Shown: piece by piece, positions 36,642 through 52,000 of the stretch
Layout: the number at the start of each line of letters is the position of its first letter
Position numbering within the stretch: the first letter of the stretch is position 1
Assembly (NCBI RefSeq): GCF_000247815.1
Contig: NC_021681.1
Span: 10,480,567-10,544,566 of the forward strand
Reading direction: 5' to 3'
DNA from: Ficedula albicollis
Taxonomy: Eukaryota > Chordata > Aves > Passeriformes > Muscicapidae
Length of the DNA: 64,000 nucleotides
Notes under the pieces: generated by a model
Databases searched by the model: none
What the model saw: only the letters and a program-made list of their open reading frames with translations
What the model was told of the DNA's origin: nothing
Translations under genes and position numbers: made by a program

Positions 36642-39600
36642 CTGAAGAACAAAAAAGAAACAAGCCCCCAAAAACCTTTCCAGCGACTCAGCTACATAAA
36701 TAACTCAATACCAAAACACAGGTCAGTAAAGAGATGTAACTTAGAATACTAGATGCTGTCTGTACTCTCCTAGCTGGTGTCAGCAGTCTATTCAGTGCTA
36801 ATTTTCCCTTTTTGGAAGACTATCCTGAGCTACACACTTTGGATATAAAATAGCAGACTGATGTCTTTCGAAGACTAGAGGAAAGCATAAACTGCCTACA
36901 ACCAGACCTGTCTGTCTTGAGTGCCACTGTAAAAATTGGTACCAGCTTGTTTTCATAAGCAGGCAGCTTGGAGCAGCAAATGAAATACTTGCTGCATTAA
37001 TTCCACTTGGTAAACAACAGAAATATTTTCTGCATTTTTACCTGCCAGGAAGGAAGTAAAGGGGTAGTGATTACAAAGTCAAAAACACAACAGGAGAGGC
37101 AGCATTCTGTAATCCAGGTGGAACAGCTCGATACCCTGTAGGTCTGGGGCTAAGGCAAGTCGTGCACATTTTCTGTTTTGTGGTTCAGTGGTAGACAACA
37201 AATATGTTTACTTTGGGACTGTGCAGATATGAAGTACAAGACCATAAAAACTAGTTCCCCAGCCAAATTATTTGCACACACAGCAAGAACCAACCCTCAT
37301 ACTTTTCTTTTGGAATAGTTCAGGCCAGTCTTCAAAGATCTTCCATCGTATAATAATTACAGTGGTCCAGGATTAATGAAGCTTCTCCTTCTGGTCACGA
37401 CATGATCACAGTTAAAGGCCACATGTGCTAAAGGACTATTTATCCAGGAACATACTAGTGGTAAAGTACCCTACATGACCATGTTCTGCTTCCCAGACTG
37501 GGTCTTTGGATTGTTTTTAATTATTGCAAGTCATCTATGAGAATACACGGAACATGTTGTGATGGACCACAGGGTGACAAGGTTACCATGGCTCGAGTAA
37601 TGATCCCTTTGGTTCCAATGGGATAACAGACCATGTGCAACTTCCTGCTATGCCCAAGCCTAAAGTGCATTTTCCTCTGTTACCTTTACTGAGTGTAAAC
37701 CAGTATGTTTTTTTCTGAAATCCAGAGCCAAGCATGACTAAGGCTACCTTTCCCTTAAAGATTCATGCATGTACATTTCACCTGATACTGCTTAGGACTA
37801 GCTATGAATATATGCATTCCCACTGGTAAGCACCTTCAAGTTCTAGAAGTATCTAGATGTGCTGGAATTAGAAGAGTGAATAAAAAATATAAAAATAATT
37901 TAGGTCTTTTTAATTGCTAGCTGGGGGGAAGTTTAATGAATCACATGGGAGGACATGAGAGACCAGAGGGTTCATTGACTTCACTTGGAAAGTATGTCAC
38001 CACTTAATACTCTGGAAGATACCAGCATCATTTGTACTTAGAAGACTTTTGCCTGTTTACAAAACTCTGCTTCATTGCTCAGATGATATACATACACAGT
38101 AATACTTCTGGGCAGTAATTTTTCCGGCATTTGACACAGCAAAATGGCATTTTATAAGCCTTATACTGAGTTCTGTAACAGAATGAGGTAAATTAAACAC
38201 ATGAAGTAAATTCTGGCTTTTAGATCCATTTAAAGTAGGAACTTAGATTCAGAGGATGAAATCTTATAAAAGTTAAGTATCCCCCTTGATAAATCCAGAT
38301 TGAGATGCAGCCTTTGGACAAGGCAAAACTCACCAATCCCAGAAGAAGCTGTACACTGGCTCTTTGTAAAATGCATTGCCTCTGCAATCTGATAGAAAAT
38401 TACAGATAAAGGCTGACCTGCAGGTTGGAGTAAAAGTCCTGTTGTACTGTTTTCTCCTGCTCTTCACTGAGAGGAAGACTGAGGGGCCCTGCCACAGGGA
38501 GCTGATGGGCTGCTAATGATTATTTGCTCTCAGTTCCACTGTCCGCAGAGAACTGAACTTCAGTGCCTGAGTGTAGCTGAGTCTAACAGCAGCAAAGATA
38601 ACAATTTGACAACTACCTGAAGGCCTTCTTTGGGACTTAATTAAACGGTACAAATACAGCATCACATTGAAGCATAGAGTTGAAGAGTCACATTCTGGAG
38701 TATCCACAAATCTGTACTATCTCTGGACAATATTTCAGCCAGGGGTAGCACATGACATGTCCCATACAGAAGTAAAGCTCTCCTCCAAGTCATGCGGAAA
38801 GTGATATGATCTGTAAAAGCTTCTTAATCCTTTAAAATCTGTGTTCTTTTCAAAATAAGCCCACTTTTAATGGGTAAATATAGAAAACCTTGTTAAAACC
38901 ACATGACTGAAATAAATGTAGAATGCCATTAAATATTTTAAATGACACTAGGCTCCCACTCAGACTAAAGTTCAGACAGGGAATCCAACTGCCCTTGGTG
39001 GCTCCAAAATTTGGTAAATCTAAATTGTCTTGTCACCTATCCCAGTCCTCAGAGTTGTATTTCATATCCAGCTGATTACTTGCAGCACAGGAAGAATCAA
39101 GCAACTCTGTTTCACAGGACAAGGGACAATGCATTTACAAGCATCTCTAACACTTCCAGAGTTTCTGTTTTGTCTTGGGTTCCAGTCTCCTGTTCGGTAA
39201 CTGCAGAGCAGAACTATTCTCCTGCTGCACTGCAGTTCAACTCCTGAATTGTGCCAGGGACAGGAACTCTGGGCTCCCACCACTTGCAAGCAGCTTCAGG
39301 GTTCAGCCACTGAAATGCAGAAAAATTTTAACAAAGAAGAGTCAAAATAGGAGAGTACATCTAGTTTGAGACTCCACAGCCTTTTCCTTATAGAGTTTAT
39401 GGCTACACAATTTCTAGAAGCAGCACAGGGAAACCCCGGCCACTCCTTCTGGTCAGCCAGGTACATGAGCCCCCCTAGGTGTGACACAAAGGAGATTTGC
39501 AGCAATGCAAACTGATAGGAAAACGAGCACCCAGCTGTGCTTCTGCAGGCTGGGAACTCAGCACCACAAATGTGAGTCTTCCATAAGTCAGGAGGTGCAG

Positions 39601-42600
39601 TGAATGAGGTCCTGCAGAGATACCTTCAGGGGCACAGGTCTTTCTTCCAACACGAACACGGATTTGGCTTTTCAACACCTCTTTTTCAATTATCTCTGCT
39701 CTCACTTAGGGCAAAGTTTCCTCTTTATCCCATGGGTACCCTTTCTAAGCTTTCATTTTCAACAGGTATTTCTCAGGAGGCCCTTCTCAGGCCATACAGC
39801 TCTGCCACCCTCTGTAGCAAAGGCAGTAATATAAACCTATTTTTCATTAACTCTGCAGGGAAAAGCTATTGTGGCTTTGAGAGGCTTCTACTCTCATTAG
39901 TTCCTCAATAGCAGGAAGCAGAGAGACATTCTTGCAGAGATGTAGCCAGCTCATCATCAAGTGATAGCTCTGCATTCACATACTATGCTCCTTACTTCAC
40001 ATTAAGAACTTACACCAAGTGCTGGACTTTCAGGAGATCTGGCAAAGATTGGAGCCTTTTCACCACAAGATAAAGAAAGCTGTTGGAGTTTTTAGGTCTC
40101 AGTTCTCAAGTTTTCTTGGCTCCCTTGTTTAGTATGTCATGGAGAATGCTAGATGGGCTCATCTGACTTGGAGGTATCACAAAAAGCCACAGGCACAGCA
40201 AGCAATCTCTGTTAAGGGATGGCTCATTTTGAGAGTTTTCTTTTGGTGTGAAAGATCTTAATCTATAATTCCTCTTTTGAAACCGAAGCTGGGAACCTGG
40301 ACTTAAGACGTGGTGCTAAGTGCACCATTTTCACTTTGGTATTTACATTAACAGAGAAGCTCCACACTCATCTGTCACCAGGTGCTGTCTTACTGATTTA
40401 TGAATTGTAACTGATAATTTTTTTTGTACAAGCTATATGCACTCACAATGAATAGTTTCCTGGAAATTAGAGGACTGTAGTAAATAGCTACGGGATTTAT
40501 ATCACTAACTGTCATAATAACAAATCGTGTATTACTGTCAAAAATGCAAACGAATTGCTTCATCTTTCCTGTGTTAAATAATTCAAAAATACTGACCTCG
40601 ATGACTCAAGACTTAATCAAAAAACCCACAAATGCTCCTAAAAATAATTATCTCCTTTGCAGATGTGGCAGATGGTGCTACATCAACTAAGATGAAGTAA
40701 TTTAAAGAATTCCCCAGGTTATCACTAAAGAAAATTAATCTTGTGAAACAATATCAGAAACTTCAATTTCCTACCATCTTGAACAAGCACAGCCAGCTTC
40801 TCAAAACTTGCTGTTCAATAATCATTCCTAAGGAGCAATCTCAATAAATAATAAGTGACCATTACATATATATTTTTTGAATCAATCATATTACAGCTTG
40901 CTGCTTTTCCTCTTTTCATAGTGACTCCTAATTTTGGTATTTTGAACATAGAAAACGTACTGATCCATGAAAAAAAAAAATCTTGAAGGAAGTAAATGAA
41001 TGAACACAGCGAGGTTTCTCAGTGTAATTAATGCCAAGCTATACTGAGCTACATTTCTGCTGTTCTGCTAATATTTACAGTGAACATCATAAACAACAAA
41101 ACAAGGATAAATCTCATTTTGAAATAGAAATACGAAAGAAGTGATAGCAGAGCAAAATACCTTAGCATCTTCTTACTTCTACCTTCCCAAATAAACCCAA
41201 AAGCTAACTAAGCAACTGAGGAAGGCAGCCAGCTTAATCCAGACCCTAAGCAAGAAGCAGTTTTGAAAGGCATGCAGTGTTCAAACAGCATCTCTTAACT
41301 TCAAAGCCTTTTTGAAGTGGACAGACCAGTCATACTCTTTCCTCATGCTATCTTTCAAATTTTACAGTTTTAAAATTTACCTTTGCAAGTAAACAGGTCA
41401 GTAAAGTCACTAGGAGCAAAATCTTTAGATGTAACAGTGTCAAAGTTACTATTCCAATCCATAAAAATGGTTTTTCTCAGTCCGGACAATGAGTATACTT
41501 CAATCAGATCACAGATGGTTAGTCAAACAGAAGCTCTATAAATACCTCTAACAAATGTCTTTCTGATTTTGTTATGGATTTGGAGCTCAAGTACAGAATA
41601 TAATCACTGGCAAGATCAGGATCGCATCTTGCAAGGAATTCACAGGCTTCAGCTTCCCACAGCTGCTACTGGAAACAAAAACACTGAATACTTCCCTTCA
41701 TTGTCTGTGCAATCTGGCAGGTACAGGATTGGGATTTACAGATCAGCACACTAAAAAGTCTAGAAGTTTAAATGCTTTATATTCAGATTGCTCATTTCAC
41801 AGTGTCTGTTGGGTCCTCTTGATTTACATTTCATTTTTATCAGTGATACAGCTGCCAAAAGACCAAGTCTTTAGCTACATGCTGATGAAAAACAGATGCA
41901 GAGAAAAGACAACCCGTGCTGGGGTACACTTCACAATGCCCAAAGAGCCCTGAATGACCTTTATGCTGCTCCAAATTAAACCGGTAAATAAATCTGTAAG
42001 TCTCTGAAAGCAGTGGCAATCATCAGCCTTCTTTCAAATCATGCTTTTAAAATATTATAACAGACAAGTTTTACCAAAGAATAAACGTAAACAAAACTAG
42101 CTACATTTTTTATGATCTACTTAGAAATATTCCTTCCTTCCTTTCTGAGTTTGCTGATTGAATTACTAAGGATAAAATAACAAGGCTTTATGTACAAGTC
42201 TGACAAACTCCTCCACATTCAGTATCTATGGCAGGATATATTCAGATCAGAGAGCTGACAATCAAATCAAAGAGTTGGCACTCAGGAACTGAACGACAGA
42301 TGATTGGGCTGGTGGGTTTTGATGGTTATCTGCATTTCAGTAATTGACTGACAGAGTCAACTCAATATAAAACTGGCTTTGCACACAGCTGATAGGCATC
42401 CTGACTTTTATGTCCCCACCTATCCCTGGATTTGACATGGCTTTAAGACAATTCTAGATGGAGCTTTGTTATGCTGGTAGAATGGCCACTTACTAAGGAA
42501 ACCTTCCAGAAAGTACAGGCTTGGACCTCAGTCAGAGGAAACTACAGGAAAGAACAGGAGGAACTGTGAGATCCCTTCTGGTGGGAAATGCCCACAACAA

Positions 42601-42898
42601 TTCACAGCTAACAGGAATTTCTGCTGAGTTCCTGTGGTGGAGGGTGCTCTAGAACGTACAAAAAGATGACCTGGATCAACAGCCAGGGACCAGCAAGGTC
42701 TGATGAAGAAGAATGACTGACTTGGAAAAAATGAAGGAACAGACCCTTAAATGCAGGGAAGGCTAAAGGACTTTACCTTATGGAGATGGACTGAAAGACA
42801 ACTCAGACTGCTTTTCTGCCCCAAAAGCAAGGAGTCTGTACTCAGGTCTGGAGTGCCAGCCAGTGGGAAACTAAAGCTCTGCTGAGGGTTTGACTGCA

Positions 42899-42998
42899 GG
42901 AAAGATAAGAAATCTTGTTAAAGAAAGGATTTTTTTAGCAATTAGTCTGGAAAGATAAGAAATCTTGTTAAAGAAAGGATTCTTTGAGCAATTAGTCT
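42899..42998. repeat. Tandem duplication, 50-bp unit x2
   Basis: GGAAAGATAAGAAATCTTG begins at 42899 and 42949. Both copies end AGCAATTAGTCT, with two or three substitutions in the T-rich centre. Confidence 0.94.
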
Positions 42999-43226
42999 AT
43001 ATACACAAAATTTAAGTGAGCAGTGCTGATTGGGAAGATGATTTTAGAGAGATACAGGCACAGGTACCACAGAAACATCAGAATAAGGCAGTTTCATTTC
43101 CTCTATGGCAAAGCAATAGAATTGCTACTGTTTAAGCCTACTAAGTCAGCAAAAAACAATACAAAATCTGAAATATTCTTGAAAAGATGTCCCACAAAAT
43201 ATTCCTTACTCACTTAGGATATGTAG

Positions 43227-43270
<44 letters not shown>

Positions 43271-43469
43271 ATATCTATATATATATATATATGTGTATAT
43301 CTATATATATATATATATGTGTATATCTATATATATATATATATGTGTATATCTATATATATATATATATGTGTATATCTATATATATATATATATGTGT
43401 ATATCTATATATATATATATATGTGTATATCTATATATATATATATATGTGTATATCTATATATATATA

Positions 43470-43500
<31 letters not shown>

Positions 43501-43575
43501 GTGTATATCTATATATATATATGTATATCTATATATACACACATATATATGTATATATATATGTGTGTATGTGTA
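43227..43575. repeat. TA-rich minisatellite with 26-bp period
   Basis: A GT/TA tract is followed by about nine units of GTGTATATCT plus a TA run. GTGT recurs every 26 bases (43267, 43293, 43319, 43345, 43371, 43397, 43423, 43449, 43475, 43501). The unit at 43475 lacks the CT interruption. The Tyr-Ile repeat frames here are artefacts. Confidence 0.97.
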
Positions 43576-45206
43576 GGTGTACTGTACAATGGTCCTTGTG
43601 CTGTGCAAAGGAGAACAAAAGGGGAAATAATTGTTTTTCCATTTAGCAAATAGTGTTCATGACTGTGTATTTATTAAGAAATTTATATTATTTCTGCATT
43701 TTTGATAGCAATGCCTACTCTTAATACAGGATATGTTGTTAGTGCACCAGAATGTAACAGTCCAAATGCATGATGTCATCTGATCCTCCTTTAAGAAGAA
43801 CAGAAAAAACATTGTGACACAGCTGGAAACTGGTGAAATTTGGCCCAATTTAAATACATAACAAATGTGCAAGCAGCTCCCACAGATTTCAACTAGAAAC
43901 AGAAATTCTCAGCACTTTTCAGGATGAAATCAAAGACATTGAAAATTAAGCTTTCATGCCTTAAACCACTGGGTAATTTTTCACAGCCTGTTTTGTATGT
44001 TTCTTGTATCTAACAATTTGTGTTCACTGCCTGCTCCTCTCATCCTCTTGCTGAGCACAAACTGTCAGCTGGGCATTTCAGGACAACCAGTGCAGCACGA
44101 CACAGGAAGACTCCACTGTTTTTATGTGGAGGATGTAAATCTTGCCTTAACTCATTCATTAAGTATTTTTGGCATCCTATTTATATCATATAGTCAAACA
44201 TCACAGTCAAGCTTCTCAACCAGCCTTTGTCATCAAAAAATGTGATTCTCATTCGGAGCATCAGAGCAACAACAGGAAAATACTGACAAAACAAGCCTCA
44301 AAGCACAGCACATGCAAACAAGTATCTCACTATCTGACAACTTTTTTTAAAGGCCATCCTCTAAAGATCGCAAACTTAATTTATAAAAGCTTTTCAGTGA
44401 TTATATTCAAGACAGATATTGAGTATTTCCAAAGGGAAGAGTAATGTGATGAAGATGCTCAGCACTTAGAAGTAAATGCATATGTCATGATTTTATTTGA
44501 ATAGAAAATGTGTGTAGCTAATCACAACTTGCTGTTCGTGTGTTTTTCTTTTTAGGTTGATTACAAATCAAATAGACTGTACAAGCATAATTGAAATGTG
44601 GTAGGTAGTCAGGATTATGTGCGTGATCAGAAGGTGAACATCACTTTCATCTTTTGAATGGCATTTTCCTAATATTCAGCAGACTTTCTGAAATTCTTTG
44701 TACCACCTCTCCACAGAAATAATAAATCTGGCTTTGCAATTATGAGACAAGAAAGAGGTCCTGTCTGTACCTAAATACAGATATTTAAGACAGGAGCTTG
44801 GGAATTTCCCACTGTTGCAGTATCATTTTCAGCTACTTTCAAAAACATAAAGGGCAAAACTGTCAGTGAAAATGGACTACTGATACTGGAAAACCAGATT
44901 TTTCAACACAGAATTTGAATTATGGAACAGCTTGAGGTCTTGGAAACAAAAAAGTATGCATACGATAAGCCAAGTGGTTATAGTATCATGATGTACAGTG
45001 CTCTTTATTACAAATCATGAGAATTGACTTCAGTGTAGTGAAGATGCACCTTTCCAGATCACAGAAGTTAATGTCCCTGAATACTATAGGAAACTATAAC
45101 AAAATATTCATTCCAAAAGCTTGAAGACTCCCCACCAGTAAGCTACAGAACTCATCAGTAAAGCATGACAACTTCTTTTTTCTTCTCCTTTTTTCCCTTT
45201 TTTTTT

Positions 45207-45680
<474 letters not shown>

Positions 45681-48465
45681 TGTGACCTAAAGTCAATCAG
45701 AGCAGAAGGAGAAAAATATGGTCTGCTCTTCTTCCTCTGTTCTCAGTAATAACACTGTCCAGTAGTAACATCCTTTCTACAGCTGTAAATGAAGGAGATT
45801 TGTAGCCTATTGTAATTAGCTCCTTTGGTCAGGCACTTATACCAACATATCCACACATTAGAAAAATAACTGGTCAAAATCACACTATATAGTCGTGATA
45901 TTGATCCCTACTAAACTCAATTTGATTATGGCAAATATTTTACCTTAACAGTACCTAAAATACTTTCAAAAGTACCCATCCAGCACATGTATTATTTCTA
46001 GTGAATGTACATATTTCTTCAACTCCATTCTGTTTCTCAGCCATTTTAATTTGCAAGAAAGCCAAGTTGGTTTAGATTCCTGCTAAACCTTCCAAAATAT
46101 TGTCTAGGGTTATAATAGAGTTCAGAAAGCAATATTTTTTTACCTTGACTAATGATACTAGAAAAGTAAAACAATAGTCTAAAAATAAGTGTTTTCATCT
46201 GAAATAGTCACAGAAATTTCCTATTCTCTTTAATCCAGTATTGTTTCTATGACCACCTGCAGTTATATTCGTAAACTTATCTAGTTAAGGGTACATTCTG
46301 CTTATTTTAATGCCAAAGAATAAATTTTGTCTTTGCTCATTCACAACAAATCTTATTTTAACATATTTTACATACTTGAAATATTCTTGAACAATACTGA
46401 TTTACTACTAATATCCCAAAGAAAGACAAACCTTTTCAATTTCGATGCTGTGTGAATATGTCAACGAGTACAATCTTTGATTAGACAGGAAAAATTTCAA
46501 AACTCGTTTGCTTAAGTGTTTTTTAAAAAAGGCATGATAACATTGTCAGAGATGTGAACAAAATGAAGCTGCCTATAATCAACTTGGCTTTTAAGATGAT
46601 AAAACATGCTTTTGTGCCATTCTGTTAAGATGCTGAGAACATTGTATTTGGCTTAACTTGTTTCAATTTGTGAAACATTTTTTTCCATGGACTGTAATGT
46701 GATTAAGGGAATTGAGCGGTAGGTGAAGGCAACATTCACAACTTTTTCCTTACTTATACCAGCTTAAAAAAAGCATGAGATTTCAGTCCAAGAAACTATG
46801 ATTGGGCTTTTTTGGCAAGATGAATACTTCTTTCTACCCTCTAAAACTACAGCCTTTCATACTCTATATAATGAACAGGGGGCATGATCTCTGGGAGTCC
46901 AACAGTGAATCAGGTCAATGTGTTATTAATTTAATTAATTCCTTGGTGGTATGATGTAGATAAACTGCCACTGCTTTGCAGTGAACTTCAGATGGATTAT
47001 GAAACTGTTGTGACACCTGGGCTAGACACAGTTAACTTGTTCCCACTGGGATGCACAAGGTCCAGCAGGACCATCTGCACCATGGACTGAGCTCAGGTTA
47101 AGCTCTCAGACAACTTTATCACCACCTGCAGCACAATTCTGTGAGTACTTGCCAAGTGAGTGCTCCTACACTTACACCTAATGAAAAAAAATATAAACCA
47201 GCTCCTCCTATTAACTTCATTAAGAGCAGAGGTTGCCACTTGCTTCATGCCTTTGGGTGTGCTTAAATTTTACTCTGATCAACACAAGCTCTTTCAATTC
47301 AGAGGAACAAAATCAGAAATATTCTCTGACATCCAGGTTTTGCCAAATTCCTACTGTTTCATTAGAGGGGGTCACTGTAACAATTGCAGCTACAGAAAGA
47401 CACAGGTAACACAGAGGTCTGGTTCTGTGTATGCAAAAGCAACTTGGACTAGTATTTGTGTTTATATTACTTGTTTATGGTCTGTCACTACTTTTTTCAG
47501 TAGTTAATTATTTTGCTTGTACATGATGCCTTAAAAGCCTTGCCTTCTGAATCAGAAAATCACCTGCTGCACTCAACAAATACGTACTTACCTATGAATT
47601 AATTTCTCTTGTATGAAATAAAAATCTGCTCCTGTTGCTAGTACCAAAAGACACCTCTCTTATAGTCATATGCACTGCACTGTTCCATAATGCACAGATT
47701 TCCAAAATCTGAGAAGTATGGGTGTATTTCTAAAAGTACCAAAATTCTGTGTTACTATATTAACATTTAAATTACGTCATGCAAGCACTGATACAGGTCA
47801 TATAGGCTACCTGTGGGAATGTGAATAATGTGACCCATTGGATTTCATTGAATTTATGGCACAGATTTTGTTTAGGATTGAAGGTCTTGGCAGATACAAT
47901 GTGATCATACAACTAAGCTCCCTAAGAGCTGTGCTTCTGTATTTTTAAACATTCAAGAAGCAATTTTTTTTTTCCAGTGAGGGGAAGGCCTTATTCCACA
48001 GTTTATGTGAGGATAACAGGTTTTCATTTCAATACCACAGCATGCAAATCTTTTCCTTTTAAAAATAAATGGCCTGTTCATTTTTATTAGATGTCTACAG
48101 TGGTAATACACATTTTTCACTGAGAAGGAGGACATTGCCCTGACAACATAGAAGAGGAACAATCTATAAGTATGTTGTTGAAACATTACCCTGCTGATTC
48201 CATCTCTTCCCTTTTCAAATTGAAATAGCACAGATGGTTATAAATGCATCTTAGGGGAAATGGATTGGGACCTAATTTAAACACAGTTTCGAAAACCAGG
48301 AGACACTGTTACTTTCTCCTGTTAATATTCTGAAGAGCCACTGCATGTAATGAACAGCTCCACTGCTGACAGAATGCCTGTATATGAAATTCTGATAACT
48401 ATGCAATCTCACAGGGACTGCATGAGGACCACACAACCAAGAGGAAACATAACTTTGATAAAAAC

Positions 48466-49015
48466 TGTAGAATAGCTTGTAAGTGTAGGAGAATAGGTTG
48501 TAAGGGTAGTGCAGGAGGCAATCTTTCCCAATGAATTACAGCTGGACTGATCACCAAGGAGTAGAAACAGCCTTGCCTGCCCCATGAGTTTGGGTGCTAT
48601 AAAAGAGTGGGCTAGCTGGCCACAAGTTACAGCTGGAGTTGGAGACTCAGAGCCTGCTGCAATTTGGGATGGCGTCTGCTGGCTGTGCTGTGAGGAGGAA
48701 GGGATAAGTGGTCATGCAATGGACAGATAAGGTAAGGAGATGCTCTGTGAGGGGCAGACAGAGTTAGGTGGCTGGATAAGGGGCAGATTGGGTTAGCTGG
48801 TCATGTAGAAGGAAGAAGGAAACTTGCAGAGAGGAGAGAAGAAAAGAAGTCAGTGCTGTATGGAACTGCATGTAAGAGAAGGAGTCAGAGTTCCCTGAAA
48901 GTCCACTGAGAGAAGGCATCGCAAGTTTTTAATAAAAGGCTGGTGATGGTGCCAGTTGTGTCCACCTCAACATAACTACCACCAAAACCCACCTACCTAC
49001 TGTGTGTTGTGGGCA
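48466..49015 (+). mobile_element. Possible solo LTR of an endogenous retrovirus
   Basis: The block is distinct in composition from its AT-rich surroundings. It starts near TGTAGAATAGC, has a TATA box TATAAAAG at 48598 and an AATAAA signal at 48931 followed by a GT-rich stretch, the expected order for an LTR. I see no gag, pol or env sequence beside it and could not identify matching target-site duplications, so borders are approximate. It might instead be a promoter of a noncoding transcript. Confidence 0.45.
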
Positions 49016-52000
49016 CTTGCAGTAGCCAGATACTCAGTAATAACCAGGCATGTCTTGAAGTGAAGAAAATTACTGAGAGAAACTAAAGAGATTAATGACA
49101 ACAATCCAAAGGTTGATAAGACTAAAAAAAGGAGTTTTAGATTTCATTCTGGGCAACAAAAAATCCCAGATATCATAGTTTTAATCTGCATGTTAACTTT
49201 GTAGTTCTGGTTAAAAGAAAACCAGAAATACATGGTATGATTTTTTTTCCTCTCTGTTTCAGTGAAGCAGGAGGAAGGGAAACTGAAGCACTATCAAAAC
49301 CACTGGTAAGCAATGAAGTTGTTAAAAAACTTGGAAGCAATCCCCACAAACCTCTGGCACTGAGATCCTGAGATGTCAAGTTTTTCTAAGTACCTCATCC
49401 CTGTGAGTGCCAGGCAGGCTTCCCCTCCCTGTTTCTTCCCAGAGCACAGCCAAGAGCCTGTACAACACTTTGGGAAGAGAAGCTGCTGCTGATGCATTTA
49501 TCCAGTGAGTTGGTAATTAAAGCTATTGTTTTGATGTAGAAGTTTAATTAATTTTCCTTCTTCTGAGGAAAAAAAGACGAAAGCTGCCTGCTGGACTTCT
49601 GAGTAAGTGCTCAAAATTACATGGCTATTATTCCTGGTCCTTCATGTTGAAGCTGCTTCTCCACTGAAATAAGTCAATACTGTCTGAAAGCAGCTGCAGT
49701 GGGTGTAATACAGAGCAGTGAGCCTGGAGGGAACATTGCTGGGATCCTGCTATCCCAGGCTGCTGTCCTCAGAGGAGGGAGCCCTCTCAGCCTGCTCCTG
49801 CTCATCAGCACCTCTGGCACATCTCACTGCTGTCTGCATATGTGACTTCTGGCTGTTCAGGTGCCAGTCATGGCTTAAAATACTGCTCTTTAGAGGGTGT
49901 TCTTGCACTCAGGATTAGGGAAGGTGAGCTGCATGAGGAGTGACCAGGGTTCATTATCCACAGTGCAGATAAAAGTTCTCATGAGTCTATGCCTCTTCCC
50001 CCCCCACCTTCTCAGCTAGCAGCAAGAAAGAGTCAAGTGATTAATGTGGGGCTGAGAAAGGAGATGACAAAACCCCAATGAATTAGTGAGTGTGCCTATA
50101 ATAATTACTGGGAGGAGGTCAAAATGTAAATCGTACACAAAATGAGCAGCATAGCTACAGAATATGGATGTTCCAAATTATCACTGATAATTGTTAGTAT
50201 TTCTCATGTCTGTCTGGTGAAGAAGAGGACTGAATGACAGAGAAGGGCTGGTATGCATAGGCAGACTGTGAACAGAGTGACTGACACTGCTGCAACTATT
50301 GCAGTCACAAAGGGGAGAAGGGATGCACCGGATTAGAGCCAGAGCTGAAAGAGGAGATTAATGGATATTTCAGGAAAACAGTGAGAAATTCATGTGGGAG
50401 GCTAGGGTAGGCAGGATTAAAGAATTCAAAACAGATGGAATTGGTTAAATAAGGAAGAAGTGGAGATGCCAAGCCTGGACATAAGCAGTGTGGTTTGGTC
50501 ATTGTAGTGTGCAAGTGGGTTAGTGAAACAAAGCATGGAAATGCAGGAGTTAAATTCTTTACTACTTGTACAAGTTTCCCTCCTTCCTTCATCCACAGTC
50601 CCACTCCTCAAGGGATCAGATTCCTCATGCACAGACTTATGGCCTCTGACAATTTAGGTTCCTTATGGTTTTAGCTGATTTTTTTTTTTTTTTCTCCCCT
50701 GACCTCACTGAAGAAAAGCATCTGAGGATTTTATCTATGTTTAACAGCACAGGTTAGCCAGGTTAGTTAACTGCTTAAAGTAATTGCCCATGAAAACAGG
50801 GCACAGCATATCATTTCAGGAATTCCAACCACTGAGACTCAAACCAACATTGGAAGAAGTTAGTGAATATTGAAACTTATTAGATCATTTTTCTGGCTGC
50901 TCCACTCATAATATCTGGTACATTCATCTGCTAATTTGCAAATAAAAAGCAATACCCAGCAAGTATTCAACTGATTCCTCTTGTTGGGCTGCAGTACTAG
51001 TTCTGCATGAGTGCAGAAAAATAAACTTCATCCTCATATGTGATGCCAGTTGCTGCTCTAATGCATGTAGTTTCTGATAATGGGAGTTCTGACACTACTC
51101 ACTTGTTCAGGGGATTTATTTGCTCTCTTTCATTTAAATAAGATTTTGTAATAAATTTGGTTTTCCTTTACTCATAGAGGTAGAAAAACATGGAGAACAG
51201 ACCTGTAAGATGTGGTCTACGTGGTCAGTCCCACCAAAAACTACCCATTGCTCCTCTTCACTTATACAATTTCACTCATCACTAGTAATTTTTCAGAATA
51301 AATTTCTATTATTTATTTCTGTTTATGTATTGCTTTTCTGTTTATTTTTGTTGGCAGTCTCTTTTCTTTAGTGATTTATTCAAATTAGTTGTTATTTCTA
51401 GCTTAGTCCCATGGCTGTTACGAAGACTTTGCCTGCAATCTTGTCTCCTTAAAGGATCAAAGTTTTATTTCACTCATTCCTAAAAGCATCTTAGTTCAAA
51501 GCCACCAAATCTGTTTTCTCTGTTATACAAGATGCAGGCTGCTTTGCTGGAGCACAAGAGCAGCTGTCAGCTCTGTGACAGTGTCACTGTGTATGTTCCA
51601 GTGGCACTGAGTGTGTGCCACATGCCTGCTGCCTCTAAGGAAGCTCTGATACAGCCACAGCTTTCGGATCCCTTAGCTTTAAATAACTTATCCTTTTACA
51701 TCTGTGGCCAGCCCTAGCATGTGCATCAAATATAAGCAGTGCTTGGTTTCCCATCAGCATCCTGTAAAACCAGAAAGGCTTTTCCTAGCCATTCTTTGTG
51801 CACTATGTGCCACACCAGGTATTTCTGCTGTTTCCAATTCTGAATTGAAGAGCACATTTAATTCCTCCACTTCTTTCTAGTATTTACAGAAATGGTGTGC
51901 TGAAAGCAGGTGCCAGTCCAGAAGACATGTCAGAAGACTTTTGCTTGGCAGCCACTATTAGAGATATATGATTGGCCAAAAACTGTCTATGTTTATAGGT

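Noticed and set aside
41380..41475. Minus-strand 30-codon frame starting MDWNSNFD, ending at a GTAAAT donor
   Set aside because: Its Met-Asp-x-Asn-Ser start recalls mammalian SPHKAP, but the donor phase (1) would put the next exon out of frame with an early stop.
43187..43653. Tyr-Ile repeat frames of 129-140 residues
   Set aside because: Translation of a TA minisatellite, open in several frames at once.
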